64,000 bases of DNA from Gelidibacter maritimus (GCF_014062315.1 NZ_JACGLT010000006.1:207604-271603); one strand, 5' to 3'. Shown: positions 48,569 through 57,000, numbered from the stretch's first letter. Numbers and translations: made by a program. The notes: generated by a model not told the origin, from the letters alone.

Positions 48569-50854
48569 ATGAGATTTTTCAAGCCAGTATATATCTGTAT
48601 TTTAATTATGGCGTTTTCTTGTAATAAAGAGACCGTTAAAAAAAACGGTATCATTCCACAACCTAATTTTATAAACTATCAAGAAGGGACATTTCCTATT
48701 ACAGAAAACACCACTATTGTAGTGGAGGATTCCAAGGAAAGCAACTGGATTGCAGCAGAATTGAAGTCGTTTTTGGATGAGAATTTTGATCTCAACCTAA
48801 AGATTTCGGCTGAATCTCAATCGAATGCCATTAGAATAATAGTAAATCATATAGAAACTGATAAAGAAGCTTATCAATTGGAGGTTTCCAAAACCGGTGT
48901 TTCAATCACTGCCAACGCCTATCAAGGCGTATTTTATGGGGTAGAAACTTTGAAGCAGTTACTGACCCCAAAAACGATTATAAAAAAGCCCGTCCTTGGT
49001 TTTGTCAGCATTAAAGACAGTCCAGAGTTTGGCTGGCGCGGGATGATGTTGGATGTGTCGCGTCATTTTTTGGAAAAAGATTCGGTTAAAAAAGTGATTG
49101 ATATCTTGGCCATGCATAAAATGAACAAGCTCCATTGGCATTTGGTAGATGGGATTGGTTGGCGAATTCAAATTGATCAATATCCAGAGTTGACCAAAAA
49201 AGGAGCTTGGAGGAAAGTAAAAGCCTATAAAAAACCTTGGGAAGACTTTGAGACCACTTATAAGGATAGTGAAGGCGAAGTTTATGGTGGTTATTATACC
49301 AAAGATGATATCAAAGAAATTGTGGCCTATGCCGCCGAGCGTTTTATTGATGTGATTCCGGAAATTGAAATGCCAGGACATTCGGAAGCAGCCTTACAAT
49401 GTTATCCTGAATTTATTTGCGAAGATGCCGAAAACACAGGCGTTTACTGTGCAGGGAATGACGGCTCTTTTGAGTTTTTACAGAATATTATTGACGAAGT
49501 GGTTGAGTTGTTCCCTTACGAATACCTCCATATTGGAGGCGATGAAGTAGGGAAGGAGGCCTGGTTGAATTGTAGGAGATGTCAAAAACGAATGCGTGAC
49601 GAGAATCTTCAAAATGGCGAAGAATTGCAGAGCTATTTTGTAAAGCGTATGGAGGAGTTTGTACATTCTAAAAATAGAAAACTGATTGGCTGGGATGAGA
49701 TATTGGAAGGTGGCTTACCAGAAAGAGCCGCCGTTATGTCCTGGCGGGGTTTTGAAGGCGGCATTGAGGCAGCCAACGCTGGGCATGATGTGGTCATGTC
49801 TCCCGCATCGCCGCTATATTTTGACTACAATCAAGGAACAAGTGAGTTTGAACCACCCTCCTGGGGTGGGTATAACAGTTTACTTGCGGTGTATAATTTT
49901 AATCCGATTCCCGACGATATCGCAGCAGATAAAAGACACCACATCCTTGGTGGGCAAGCCAATCTTTGGACCGAACAAGTTAAATCATTGAGTCATATTG
50001 AATATATGATGTTACCAAGATTATCGGCGCTTTCTGAAGCACTTTGGACCAGTCCAGAGCATAAAAACGAAGAGGAATTTATTAAGAGAATGGATATTCA
50101 TTTTGATAGATTAACCGCCTTGGATTATAATTTTGCCTGGAGTGCAGTTTCTCCCAATTATGAGGTCACTTATGATAAAACGAACAATGACTATGTACTT
50201 GAATTAACTAATGAGCTGGGCATCTATGATATCCGGTATACTTTGGATGGTTCGACACCTGCAATGACCTCGGAAATATACTCAAAACCCATCCGTTATT
50301 CCGATCCCATTGATTTACATGCACAAACATTTAGAAATGGGGCACCAATTGGATTTCCGTTAAAAAGGCTATTTTCTACAAGTTTTACAGAAAATACCAA
50401 GGTGATCTATACCAATCCTTATGATGTCAGTTATAGCGGCGGTGGTGATCAAGCGTTATTCGATAATAGATATGCAACGCCACGTGGCGACGATTCCAAT
50501 TGGCAGGGACTTCCACAAAAGGATTTTGAGGTGATCATTGACATTGGCGCACCAACCAACTTGTCCTATATTGGATTGAATTTTTTCCAGCACTTGGCTT
50601 CAACCTCGGTGATGTTGCCAACCGAAGTCACTATTGCTATTTCAAAAGATGGCAAAGACTATCAAACGGTTTACAACCAAGCCTTGGAAACTGTAAAGGA
50701 CAGAGACCCCATAATTAAAAGAATAGAAGCTGATTTTGAAGAGCAAAACCTATCTTTTATCAAAATCACTGCGAAAAATAGAGGCCAATTACCAGAGTGG
50801 CATACTCGGAAAGGTGATGCTTGGGTTTTTATTGATGAGGTTTCAATAAAATAA
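48569..50854 (+). CDS. beta-N-acetylhexosaminidase (GH20), lipoprotein
   Basis: 761 residues. Lipoprotein signal MRFFKPVYICILIMAFSC with Cys18, so it is membrane-anchored. A GH20b-type N-terminal domain (about 30-150) precedes the GH20 barrel; the catalytic pair Asp-Glu sits in HIGGDEVGKEAW (Asp325, Glu326), with HFLEKDSVKKVID and PEIEMPGHSEA upstream. A chitobiase-type C-terminal region (YDIRYTLDGSTPAM) and an F5/8-type beta sandwich follow (about 610-760). It removes terminal GlcNAc or GalNAc from chitin, peptidoglycan or glycoprotein oligosaccharides. No polysaccharide-utilisation genes (SusCD) lie beside it. Confidence 0.93.
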   Translation: MRFFKPVYICILIMAFSCNKETVKKNGIIPQPNFINYQEGTFPITENTTIVVEDSKESNWIAAELKSFLDENFDLNLKISAESQSNAIRIIVNHIETDKEAYQLEVSKTGVSITANAYQGVFYGVETLKQLLTPKTIIKKPVLGFVSIKDSPEFGWRGMMLDVSRHFLEKDSVKKVIDILAMHKMNKLHWHLVDGIGWRIQIDQYPELTKKGAWRKVKAYKKPWEDFETTYKDSEGEVYGGYYTKDDIKEIVAYAAERFIDVIPEIEMPGHSEAALQCYPEFICEDAENTGVYCAGNDGSFEFLQNIIDEVVELFPYEYLHIGGDEVGKEAWLNCRRCQKRMRDENLQNGEELQSYFVKRMEEFVHSKNRKLIGWDEILEGGLPERAAVMSWRGFEGGIEAANAGHDVVMSPASPLYFDYNQGTSEFEPPSWGGYNSLLAVYNFNPIPDDIAADKRHHILGGQANLWTEQVKSLSHIEYMMLPRLSALSEALWTSPEHKNEEEFIKRMDIHFDRLTALDYNFAWSAVSPNYEVTYDKTNNDYVLELTNELGIYDIRYTLDGSTPAMTSEIYSKPIRYSDPIDLHAQTFRNGAPIGFPLKRLFSTSFTENTKVIYTNPYDVSYSGGGDQALFDNRYATPRGDDSNWQGLPQKDFEVIIDIGAPTNLSYIGLNFFQHLASTSVMLPTEVTIAISKDGKDYQTVYNQALETVKDRDPIIKRIEADFEEQNLSFIKITAKNRGQLPEWHTRKGDAWVFIDEVSIK

Positions 50855-50916
50855 AACTACCAAACTATTATAATGTCAAGCGTATGTAACTATTCAGCCA
50901 ATATCTAATTAAGCTA

Positions 50917-50962
50917 ATTTCTACCATTTTTTCCCCTCCCTAAAGGATGAAATGGTAGAAAT
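50917..50962. repeat. 13-base inverted repeat downstream of the hexosaminidase gene
   Basis: Perfect arms ATTTCTACCATTT (50917-50929) and AAATGGTAGAAAT (50950-50962) around a 20-base loop rich in C. The stem lies 63 bp past the stop. The T run is missing, so termination is possible but not sure. The rest of the 203 bp gap (50855-51057) shows no gene. Confidence 0.7.
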
Positions 50963-51057
50963 CATCTTGATCCCTTTTAGGGTTGGAAAACAAGAGGATT
51001 TGTTTTGAATGGTTAATAGTTACAAGAATTTTGAGAATGTATCTGTTTGTTTGATAT

Positions 51058-51466
51058 TCAATGTGTTTGGATTCCGATCGTGCTAAAAAACTCTTTAATT
51101 TCTGAGATATCTTTTTGGCTTTTAACGTCCATTAAATCTCTCGTTTTACCGTTTTTAAGTTTTAAACGCAACATCTTTCTGCCAAAAAACTGTGTTTCGT
51201 TTAGCGAACTTATGTCTGATAATTTCAGTTTTTCAGATGCTGTTTTTTTTTAATAGCTGATAGGCTATCAAGACGATTATAAAAAGTCCTAGAAGTATCC
51301 AAATAAAGCCCATCCATTCAAATTGCTTTTTATCCAAAATAAATACTGGAAAAAGAACGGAATTGGCAAGCACAAAAACCAATGAGATTTTTAGTAATAT
51401 AAACTGTGTTTTTAATCCATCCTGGATTTCAATCGATTTTTCGTTTTCGTTAAATGTGATTTTCAT
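51058..51466 (-). pseudogene. small membrane protein gene split by a frameshift in an A9 run
   Basis: The first frame starts at ATG 51466, gives MKITFNENEKSIEIQDG and two hydrophobic segments (about 25-47 and 51-70), and ends at TGA 51233 after 77 residues. The other frame then stays open from the A9 run (T9 on the plus strand, 51243-51251) to TGA 51058 with a sensible sequence: ASEKLKLSDISSLNETQFF, RKMLRLKLKNGKTRDLMD. Removing one base joins them into a 135-residue protein. This could be a true lesion, phase variation by slippage, or a sequencing error. It starts 6 bp after the upstream gene's stop, so the two are an operon. Confidence 0.7.
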
Positions 51467-51472
51467 TGGTCT

Positions 51473-52096
51473 TTATTTCTGTAGTTTGATTTTTTCTTTA
51501 TTCTCAAATCTGAATTCATCCAACTCTTTTAGCTTGGTCGCAATAAGTTCTTTCCATTCCGCTAATTTTTCTTCATTCCTTCCTGAATCTGTTTCTCTAA
51601 TCAAGGTCATTCTCATTGCCGTAAGTTCTGCCATGATCTCATTATTGATTTTATTGACAATATCGAAACCTTTTGTGAGCTGGCCTTTATCTTTTAAGGC
51701 ACTTTTTCGAAAGTTACGTGCCTGAATTTCGGCGAGATCAAATTGCATCTGTTGAAAGTCGATTTGTTTTTGGAGATCCTCAACTCTTGTTGTGTCTATA
51801 TAAGAAGCATTCCCTAAAAAGATATTTTCCACTTTTTGATTCATATTCTTCTTCATAAAGTCTAATCCACTAATGGCGTGAGTCATCATGAACTGGCTAT
51901 AGGCAACCTCGTTATTGGTATCACTCACTTTAATCTTGAAATCGTCTAAAGTGAGTTTATTGTCTGAACTCCATCTTTTTTGTCCGTCCTGTAACTCTTG
52001 TCCAAAATTGAAATGGATAAAAATTACGCTTAAGATTAGTCCTAAAAGCACTCTTTTAAAAGAGAAGCCACCGACGTTTGGAGAATGTGCGTGCAT
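51473..52096 (-). CDS. secreted hypothetical protein (DUF922-like N terminus)
   Basis: 207 residues. A basic leader and a hydrophobic stretch (VLLGLILSVIFIHFNFGQ, ending near residue 32) form a signal peptide. KRWSSDNKLTLDDFK resembles the W-x-DFK start seen in DUF922-type periplasmic proteins; the match is weak. The rest is helical and charged (VEDLQKQIDFQQMQFDLAEI). The function is unknown. It is the first gene of a pair with the frameshifted membrane protein gene. The ATG at 52096 gives MHAHSPNVGG; a later start would remove the signal peptide. Confidence 0.7.
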   Translation of the reverse strand: MHAHSPNVGGFSFKRVLLGLILSVIFIHFNFGQELQDGQKRWSSDNKLTLDDFKIKVSDTNNEVAYSQFMMTHAISGLDFMKKNMNQKVENIFLGNASYIDTTRVEDLQKQIDFQQMQFDLAEIQARNFRKSALKDKGQLTKGFDIVNKINNEIMAELTAMRMTLIRETDSGRNEEKLAEWKELIATKLKELDEFRFENKEKIKLQK

Positions 52097-52167
52097 AAAA
52101 TGATTGTGGATTTGAGTGTCTAATTTAGATAATAAAAAGAGATGGGCAACCTGTCCAATTAACCAAA

Positions 52168-52659
52168 CTAGTAATAAAGCCCGTTTTTAACAATAGCGTC
52201 TATGGCGCTTTTTTCATGCTGCTCTAATACCTCATAAACATCGGTGTCCAAATTACTTTTTACACCAATAAAATCCATGGTATAATTCTCCAAGATTTCA
52301 TTAAAAATCAGTTTTACTCTTTTAACATGGTAATCGGAAGTAATTATGGTCAGCCTAATGTTTTCTAATTTTGATAGGATTTCTTTGGCTTTAACAGCAT
52401 CTTCAACCGTATTTCCTGACAAGGCAAAATCTAAGAAAACGTCTTCTGGAATATTGTTTTCAAGCAAATACCGTTTTGCCAATGCGGCATGCGCATGTTC
52501 TGAAGTGTTAAAATGTGCGCCCCATCCGCCTGTACAAAGTATGAGGTTTCCTTTCTGATAATGATTAACACAATAATTCAATCTGCTCAGCGAAATATCG
52601 CTTAGTTTTCCAGATGGTGAATTCGGACTGCCTAAAATGATTAAAACTTCTTTTTTCAT
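52168..52659 (-). CDS. YdcF/SanA family (DUF218) protein
   Basis: 163 residues, shorter than many YdcF proteins because no membrane segment is present. LGSPNSPSGKLSDISLSRL, LCTGGWGAHF, SEHAHAALAKRYL, NTVEDAVKAK and TIITSDYHVKRVKLIF follow the DUF218 pattern. The family binds SAM-like or nucleotide ligands and is linked to envelope functions; no reaction is certain. It lies 54 bp downstream of the next gene and is oriented like the cassette array to its right, so it may be its far end. Confidence 0.85.
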   Translation of the reverse strand: MKKEVLIILGSPNSPSGKLSDISLSRLNYCVNHYQKGNLILCTGGWGAHFNTSEHAHAALAKRYLLENNIPEDVFLDFALSGNTVEDAVKAKEILSKLENIRLTIITSDYHVKRVKLIFNEILENYTMDFIGVKSNLDTDVYEVLEQHEKSAIDAIVKNGLYY

Positions 52660-52713
52660 GACTGTTCAATTTGTTGGCAAATAGCAGATGGTATTTGTTT
52701 GGTTGTTTGCGGC

Positions 52714-53244
52714 TTAGGTTTTTATGAATTCTGTTCGTGAGTTCTTTAGTTGTCTTAAAGCAAATTTTTCTTGAAACTCAACACCATTTAAAATGCGCTC
52801 TAAATCGTTTTTTGATGTCCTATTTCTTATAAGAATTTCGAAATTGTACTTTTCTCCGGATGTTTCAGTGATCTCAATATAGTTCTTATTTCCAAATATA
52901 GAATGAGTGGACCAGCTTCCGTAATCGGTGTATTTCAAGTAGATTTTTTCTAATTGATTTAAAGTTATGTTTTTTGTCAAACCATCCTTTTGAATATGGA
53001 TTACACCATTGGAAATTTTAAAAATCCCGATAGTTTTTGGTTTTATAAAAGACTGACCAAACAAATAAAAAGCTCCAATTAAGTATGCTAAAAATGCTGC
53101 GTATTTTAAATATATGTTTACGCGCTCTTTGTCAATTAAAAAGAGATAGACTGTTGCCAGTACATAAAGTAGAACGATAAAGATGCTAAACACCTTTCTG
53201 TATTTTTTAGTCTTAACTATTTCGGTTCTGAATTCTGTATTCAT
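52714..53244 (-). CDS. membrane protein with PH-like C-terminal domain
   Basis: 176 residues. Two hydrophobic segments near 20-38 and 47-65 (FSIFIVLLYVLATVYLFLI, YAAFLAYLIGAFYLFGQSF). After about residue 75 a beta-rich stretch (IGIFKISNGVIHIQKDGLTKNITLNQLEKIYLKYTDYGSW, NKNYIEITETSGEKYNFEI) fits a small PH-like domain, comparable with the frameshifted gene at 51058-51466. Function unknown. An attC-like repeat lies just upstream, so this may be the next cassette of the array. Confidence 0.7.
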   Translation of the reverse strand: MNTEFRTEIVKTKKYRKVFSIFIVLLYVLATVYLFLIDKERVNIYLKYAAFLAYLIGAFYLFGQSFIKPKTIGIFKISNGVIHIQKDGLTKNITLNQLEKIYLKYTDYGSWSTHSIFGNKNYIEITETSGEKYNFEILIRNRTSKNDLERILNGVEFQEKFALRQLKNSRTEFIKT

Positions 53245-53270
53245 TTTTAAAATTTTTTGGGTGAAGTTTA

Positions 53271-53352
53271 GGTCAAACGCTCAGACAGTTACTTGCACCA
53301 CACAAGACTTAATGCCTATGTTTTCCAACTGATGTCGGTCTGAGTTATTAGG
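53271..53352 (-). repeat. divergent attC-like inverted repeat after the CPBP gene
   Basis: About 82 bp. Arms CTCAGAC (53280-53286) and GTCTGAG (53338-53344) pair perfectly, with an inner CAGTT / AACTG stem separated by a bulge. GTTATTA (53344-53350) lies at the end of the CPBP cassette and GTCAAAC at the other side. The sequence is unrelated to the other units, as expected of attC sites, which are conserved in fold and not in sequence. Confidence 0.5.
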
Positions 53353-53359
53353 CATAGTT

Positions 53360-54061
53360 TTATTCCCCTGTTGTCTTTTCCGTTTCTTCTTTTACAAAAT
53401 ATCGAATATAAATCAGGACTAAAACAGGAACAATAATCAATCCACTAATAAAGTTGAGTAATGATGCCCAATCAGTGAGTTCATTTCCGCCTTTTTGAAT
53501 TAGTAGTAATGCCCCCAATGGTCCGTTTGAGAAGATTGTATTATAGATAAAATTCCAACCCAAATGAAGTCCTAAAGGTAACATAATGGATTTTGTTTTT
53601 GAAAAAGCCCAAGCCAAAGCGTAGCCCATTAGTCCAGTTCCGATAAAAACTAAAATCATGGCCATTACATTGCCTAAAACACCGTATGAGAACCAATGAT
53701 AAATTCCGAACACAATTGCAGAAATCAATATACTTTTTTTTGCGCCAATTTTTTGGATGAGTATATATAGTAAAGCGCCGCGAAACATCAATTCTTCCGT
53801 CAATACAGATTTAAAATCCCACCAAAATGATTTTATTATAATACCGCTCGTCATCTCTTTATTCAAGATCCAAGTTGACGATTTTAGATATGATTCTAAA
53901 AATTGATCAAGAACGCAAAGTAGGCCAGTAACTAAAAACCCGATTAAGAATTGCTTTAATCTTTTACCAATGGGAAGAAATCCTAATGCTAAAATATTAT
54001 TTTTTTCAATCAGATATAAAAGCAACCACGAAACGACAATTGCTACTAAAATTCCTATCAT
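53360..54061 (-). CDS. CPBP family intramembrane glutamic protease
   Basis: 233 residues with about seven hydrophobic segments. The three family motifs are present: LTEELMFRG (the EExxxR catalytic motif), GIYHWFSYG (FxxxH-type) and LGLHLGWNF (HxxxN/D-type). Such CAAX-protease/bacteriocin-processing homologs cut within the membrane; the substrate here is unknown. The gene is a stand-alone cassette between two repeat units. The cassette start (TTATTT near 54080) is nearly complementary to the TTATTA-type end motif. There is no sign of a bacteriocin peptide gene nearby. Confidence 0.9.
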   Translation of the reverse strand: MIGILVAIVVSWLLLYLIEKNNILALGFLPIGKRLKQFLIGFLVTGLLCVLDQFLESYLKSSTWILNKEMTSGIIIKSFWWDFKSVLTEELMFRGALLYILIQKIGAKKSILISAIVFGIYHWFSYGVLGNVMAMILVFIGTGLMGYALAWAFSKTKSIMLPLGLHLGWNFIYNTIFSNGPLGALLLIQKGGNELTDWASLLNFISGLIIVPVLVLIYIRYFVKEETEKTTGE

Positions 54062-54077
54062 TTAATGGGTTGGTTTT

Positions 54078-54242
54078 AAATAAGGTCTAAGGTGGTTTTG
54101 GGCAAAGGCGTGTTTAAGCACCTAATTTAGTTAATAATAACCAGACCTGCCGGCAGGCGGGTAGAAAATACGCGTCCCAATGGCTATCGAGATTCGTGAA
54201 TAGACCAGAACCAGCCGTTAATTATATACGGTTTAGTTATTT
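54078..54242 (-). repeat. repeat unit A (CPBP/GNAT boundary)
   Basis: 165 bp attC-like unit. AAATAAG at 54078-54084 and GTTATTT at 54236-54242 form its ends. The CCTGCCGGCAGG palindrome is at 54146-54157. The GAAAATCC hairpin seen in other units is degraded here (GAAAATAC without a good partner). The right end overlaps the last codons of the GNAT gene. Confidence 0.65.
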
Positions 54243-54688
54243 CTTTTCTTTTCAAATTCTATTTTTCTAATTCCGTGATCGGTATTCCATTGTTTTACTT
54301 CTATAAAGCCAAGTTTCTTATATAGTTTTATTGCTGGATTATTCACAAGTCCAGTTTCAACAACAAATAGATTTGAATCAAATGTATTGAAAACAAAGGC
54401 AATTAATTTTTTTGCTATACCACGTCTAAAATATTTCGGATTGACTACCAAACTATTGATATCTGTACGTTTATCGTTAGTTTCAATCTCAATAACTCCT
54501 GCTAATTCGTTATTTTCAAAATATCCAAAGAACATAGTGTCACCATTTAAATAACTTTCAATGGATCTTTTAAGAGGAGGAAAATCGGTGGCATTTAACA
54601 ACTTAGCTTCAACTGCATACGATAATTGAAAAACAGAATGTATCTGAATTGCAACGTCTAACGCGCTATTTTGTAGCCTTTCAATCAT
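54233..54688 (-). CDS. GNAT family N-acetyltransferase
   Basis: 151 residues. Acetyl-CoA-binding motif A is visible as LVVNPKYFRRGIAKKLIAF (RxxGxA core) near residues 77-95, and the late GLVNNPAIKLYKKLGFIEVKQW segment is the usual GNAT motif B. It transfers acetyl to an amine of an unknown substrate. It is a single-gene cassette. The ATG is directly preceded by a 13-A run on its own strand (T run 54689-54701), which could vary the spacing to the start codon. The last codons lie in repeat unit A. Confidence 0.9.
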   Translation of the reverse strand: MIERLQNSALDVAIQIHSVFQLSYAVEAKLLNATDFPPLKRSIESYLNGDTMFFGYFENNELAGVIEIETNDKRTDINSLVVNPKYFRRGIAKKLIAFVFNTFDSNLFVVETGLVNNPAIKLYKKLGFIEVKQWNTDHGIRKIEFEKKRNN

Positions 54689-54704
54689 TTTTTTTTTTTT
54701 TGAT

Positions 54705-54884
54705 GGTGCTCTTGTATATGGCTCGTAGCGTACAAATTAGAAAGTCATTTTCAGATAAGTACAAGCCGGATTTTTAAATTTTACTATCTACCTGCCTGCC
54801 GGCAGGCAGGTAGAAAGTCTGCGAGGACTTTCGTAAGTAAGCTATAACAAGAAATGAATTATACACGGCTTATTGTCCACAGTT
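54705..54884 (-). repeat. repeat unit B (GNAT/hydrolase boundary)
   Basis: About 180 bp. GCCGGC palindrome with arms ACCTGCCTGCC / GGCAGGCAGGT at 54790-54811. Next to it is a hairpin GAAAGTC / GACTTTC (54813-54831), where other units have GAAAATCC / GGATTTTC, so the stem is kept by paired changes. CTTATTGTCCACAG marks the hydrolase side. Confidence 0.75.
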
Positions 54885-54886
54885 TT

Positions 54887-55531
54887 TTATTCCACATTGT
54901 AATTTCCATTCGCCCATTTTATTGTCGGTTCAATCCATTCCTTTAAAGGTCTGAATAAAAATCCGTGTCGCAACCCAGTATTCAGCTCGATTTCTTTAAA
55001 ATGTTTTATTTCGCAATTTGAGGCTTTTTTTCGTTCCAATGAAGAAACTCCAAATGGATCAGACTTTTCGTAAATCGTTAAAATATTTCCGCAATAATTG
55101 ATTTCAGGTATATTTTGAATGTCTGTATTCCTAAAACTTGCAATAAAAACAAAATTCAAATTTCGATTATTTGACAAAGTCGAAACGTATTGCGCGATAT
55201 ATCCACCTTTTGAAGTTCCAACTACAGTTATTTGTTGAGGTTTAACTCCAGTGTTTATTAAACTGTCAATTTGATTTACAATTCCGATTGCGTAATCTCT
55301 TGCGTTAACATTTTCGTTTCTCTTTTCGCTAATAACATTTAAATCACTTTTTTCAAATTCGGTAATAATTTCGTTGTATTCAGTTCGCCCGTATTCAGGA
55401 TGCAGTTCATACAGTTCGTGTTCTTCCAAAAATCGATTATGAAGGAAGAACATAAACCGGTCATCATTTTCGTTTTCGCACGCAAGTAAAGTTGAGCAAA
55501 ACAGAATTCCAATTAATAGACTTATTTTCAT
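54887..55531 (-). CDS. alpha/beta hydrolase-fold lipoprotein
   Basis: 214 residues. MKISLLIGILFCSTLLAC is a lipoprotein signal with a lipobox (LLAC), so it is membrane-anchored. The nucleophile elbow GTSKGG (GxSxG) lies near residue 106 in VVGTSKGGYIAQYV. A late GLRHGF holds the probable catalytic histidine, and an aspartate in YEKSDPFG completes a likely triad. Substrate unknown; short for a typical esterase. Single-gene cassette; the start TATTCCAC matches the complement of the end GTGGACAATA in part. Confidence 0.85.
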   Translation of the reverse strand: MKISLLIGILFCSTLLACENENDDRFMFFLHNRFLEEHELYELHPEYGRTEYNEIITEFEKSDLNVISEKRNENVNARDYAIGIVNQIDSLINTGVKPQQITVVGTSKGGYIAQYVSTLSNNRNLNFVFIASFRNTDIQNIPEINYCGNILTIYEKSDPFGVSSLERKKASNCEIKHFKEIELNTGLRHGFLFRPLKEWIEPTIKWANGNYNVE

Positions 55532-55554
55532 TGATTTACGATTTTTCTCAAATT

Positions 55555-55889
55555 GTGGAATACGTATATATAAGCACTACCCTTCATACTCATCACCTCT
55601 CAACGGGCAAATAGGAGCAAGTTCAGATGTACGCTAATTATCAACCTCCAATCTACCAACTTTCCTATACATAAAACTACGTATTTTAAAACTAACCTAT
55701 AAATTATAGTGGTGGATAGTATTTGTGAGCACGTGCGGGACGCTCGCGGCAGCGGGATAGTGGCGTGCTTCAGTAACTAATTTAGCAAATAAAAACCAGG
55801 CCTGCCTGCCGGCAGGCAGGTAGAAAATCCGCAAGGATTTTCGTAAGCAAGCTCGAACTAGCCATTAATTATACATGGTGTTACCCACT
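55555..55889 (-). repeat. repeat unit C (hydrolase/UPF0158 boundary, long form)
   Basis: About 335 bp. The outer arms are GTGGAATAC (hydrolase side) and GTTACCCAC (UPF0158 end, 55880-55888). The inner part has the GCCGGC palindrome (CCTGCCTGCC / GGCAGGCAGG, 55801-55820) and the GAAAATCC / GGATTTTC hairpin (55823-55842). An extra block of about 190 bp lies at 55571-55760, with AT-rich palindrome 55667-55684. The gap holds no gene. Confidence 0.8.
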
Positions 55890-56315
55890 GGTTTTTCCGT
55901 TGTTTAATTGATTTTCTACTATTTTCTCTAATTCATTTCGTTTAAAATCAAACCAATTTTGTCTAAAATCTGAATGGTCAATTCTATGCTTAAAATTCTG
56001 AAACGGCTTCTTGTTAGTCAAAACATTTTCTAATTCAGTTTTAAGCTTTTTATCAGTAACCTGCTCAACAAATCGTTCGATAATTTTAAATGACTCAAAA
56101 CTTTCCAAAGCCTCAAATTTTATAAAATCTGATTCATGCTTTTTTATTTTTTCTAAATTGTCTCGAAAAGCTTCTTTAAAGTCTTCCTCGTCAGAAAATT
56201 GCGAAAAGTTTGGGATTGCTATAATTTCTTTTGTTTTTGAATTGTAATAGCAGTCAAATCCACAATCTATTTCTTGTGCGATGTTCTTAACGATATTTTG
56301 TTTAAGATTATCCAA
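55881..56315 (-). CDS. UPF0158 family protein
   Basis: 144 residues. The pattern (IAQEIDCGFDCYYNSKTKEIIAIP, LEKIKKHESDFIKFEALESFESFKIIERFVEQV, LNNGKTSG tail, NWFDFKRNELEKIVE) matches the small UPF0158 family; the role is unknown. It starts at a TTG inside a T6 run that overlaps the end of the DUF3024 gene by 8 bp, so translation is probably coupled. The stop codon TAA is part of the cassette end motif GTGGGTAAC, showing the cassette boundary sits right at the gene end. Confidence 0.75.
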   Translation of the reverse strand: MDNLKQNIVKNIAQEIDCGFDCYYNSKTKEIIAIPNFSQFSDEEDFKEAFRDNLEKIKKHESDFIKFEALESFESFKIIERFVEQVTDKKLKTELENVLTNKKPFQNFKHRIDHSDFRQNWFDFKRNELEKIVENQLNNGKTSG

Positions 56316-56652
56316 AAAAGCAGCTGTGTTTATCTTCTTTTATAATTTCTATTATTTTTTCTAAATGAGTAGATTCGGGAAACGGTTCGTAAATCTCCCA
56401 TTTCCCACTTGCTCTCCTCCAATATAAATTCCATTCTTTTCTTGATTTGTAATGTCGGATTTTCGCGAAATCAAATTGTTGTTTCTTTTTTTGATCGTTC
56501 CAATCAGGTCGAATTTCAAATAGAATTACAACTTTTCCGTCATATGAATATCCAATATCGACTTGTTTTCGTATTTCAAGATTTTCTGGTCGTAACGATT
56601 CTACATATTTTTTTATTGTGGATTCATTTATATCAATGGTTTTGTTTGTCAT
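56308..56652 (-). CDS. DUF3024 family protein
   Basis: 114 residues. VESLRPENLEIRKQVDIGYSYDG, FEIRPDWNDQ, FAKIRHYKSRKEWNLYWRRASGKWEIY are typical of the DUF3024 domain (a small fold of unknown function, found also in Firmicutes and Proteobacteria). It is the first gene of a two-gene cassette with UPF0158. The start ATG follows the cassette start by about 20 bp; no Shine-Dalgarno site is seen. Confidence 0.88.
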   Translation of the reverse strand: MTNKTIDINESTIKKYVESLRPENLEIRKQVDIGYSYDGKVVILFEIRPDWNDQKKKQQFDFAKIRHYKSRKEWNLYWRRASGKWEIYEPFPESTHLEKIIEIIKEDKHSCFFG

Positions 56653-56673
56653 TTAGTTTTGATTTTTTAGCTT

Positions 56674-57000
56674 GTGGGTAACCTGTATTCATAAGCACCA
56701 TCTCTCATCCTTATCACCCCTCAGCAGGCAAATAGGAGCAAGTTCAGATGTACGCTAATTATCAACCTCCAATCTACCAACTTTCCTATACATAAAACTA
56801 CGTATTTTAAAAATAGTCTATAAATTATAGTGGTGGATAATATTTGTGAGCATCAGCGTGACGCTCGCGGCAACGGGGGTGTTTTAGGACTAAAGTTAGC
56901 AAATAAATCACTGACCCGCCTGCCGGCAGGCCGGTAGAAAGTCCGAAAGGATTTTCGTAATTAGGCTAGAACTAGCAATAAATTATGCGGTGTTGGCAAT
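56674..57000 (-). repeat. repeat unit D (DUF3024/DUF6985 boundary, long form)
   Basis: About 327 bp. GTGGGTAAC at 56674-56682 (cassette start of the DUF3024 pair) and GTTGGCAAT (56992-57000, DUF6985 end). The palindrome CCTGCCGGCAGG is at 56919-56930, the hairpin GAAAGTCC / GGATTTTC (56937-56956, one G.T pair) follows. The extra block (56691-56880) is almost identical to that of unit C over about 130 bp. A further 100 bp (57001-57101) is the 3' part of the DUF6985 cassette; no gene seen. Confidence 0.8.

Noticed and set aside
53360..54061. Bacteriocin locus around the CPBP protease
   Set aside because: No small GG-leader peptide or transporter gene nearby; it is an isolated cassette gene.
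55571..55760. Short peptide gene in the shared block (MYRKVGRLEVDN)
   Set aside because: Only 12 codons, not kept in the third copy; no support for translation.
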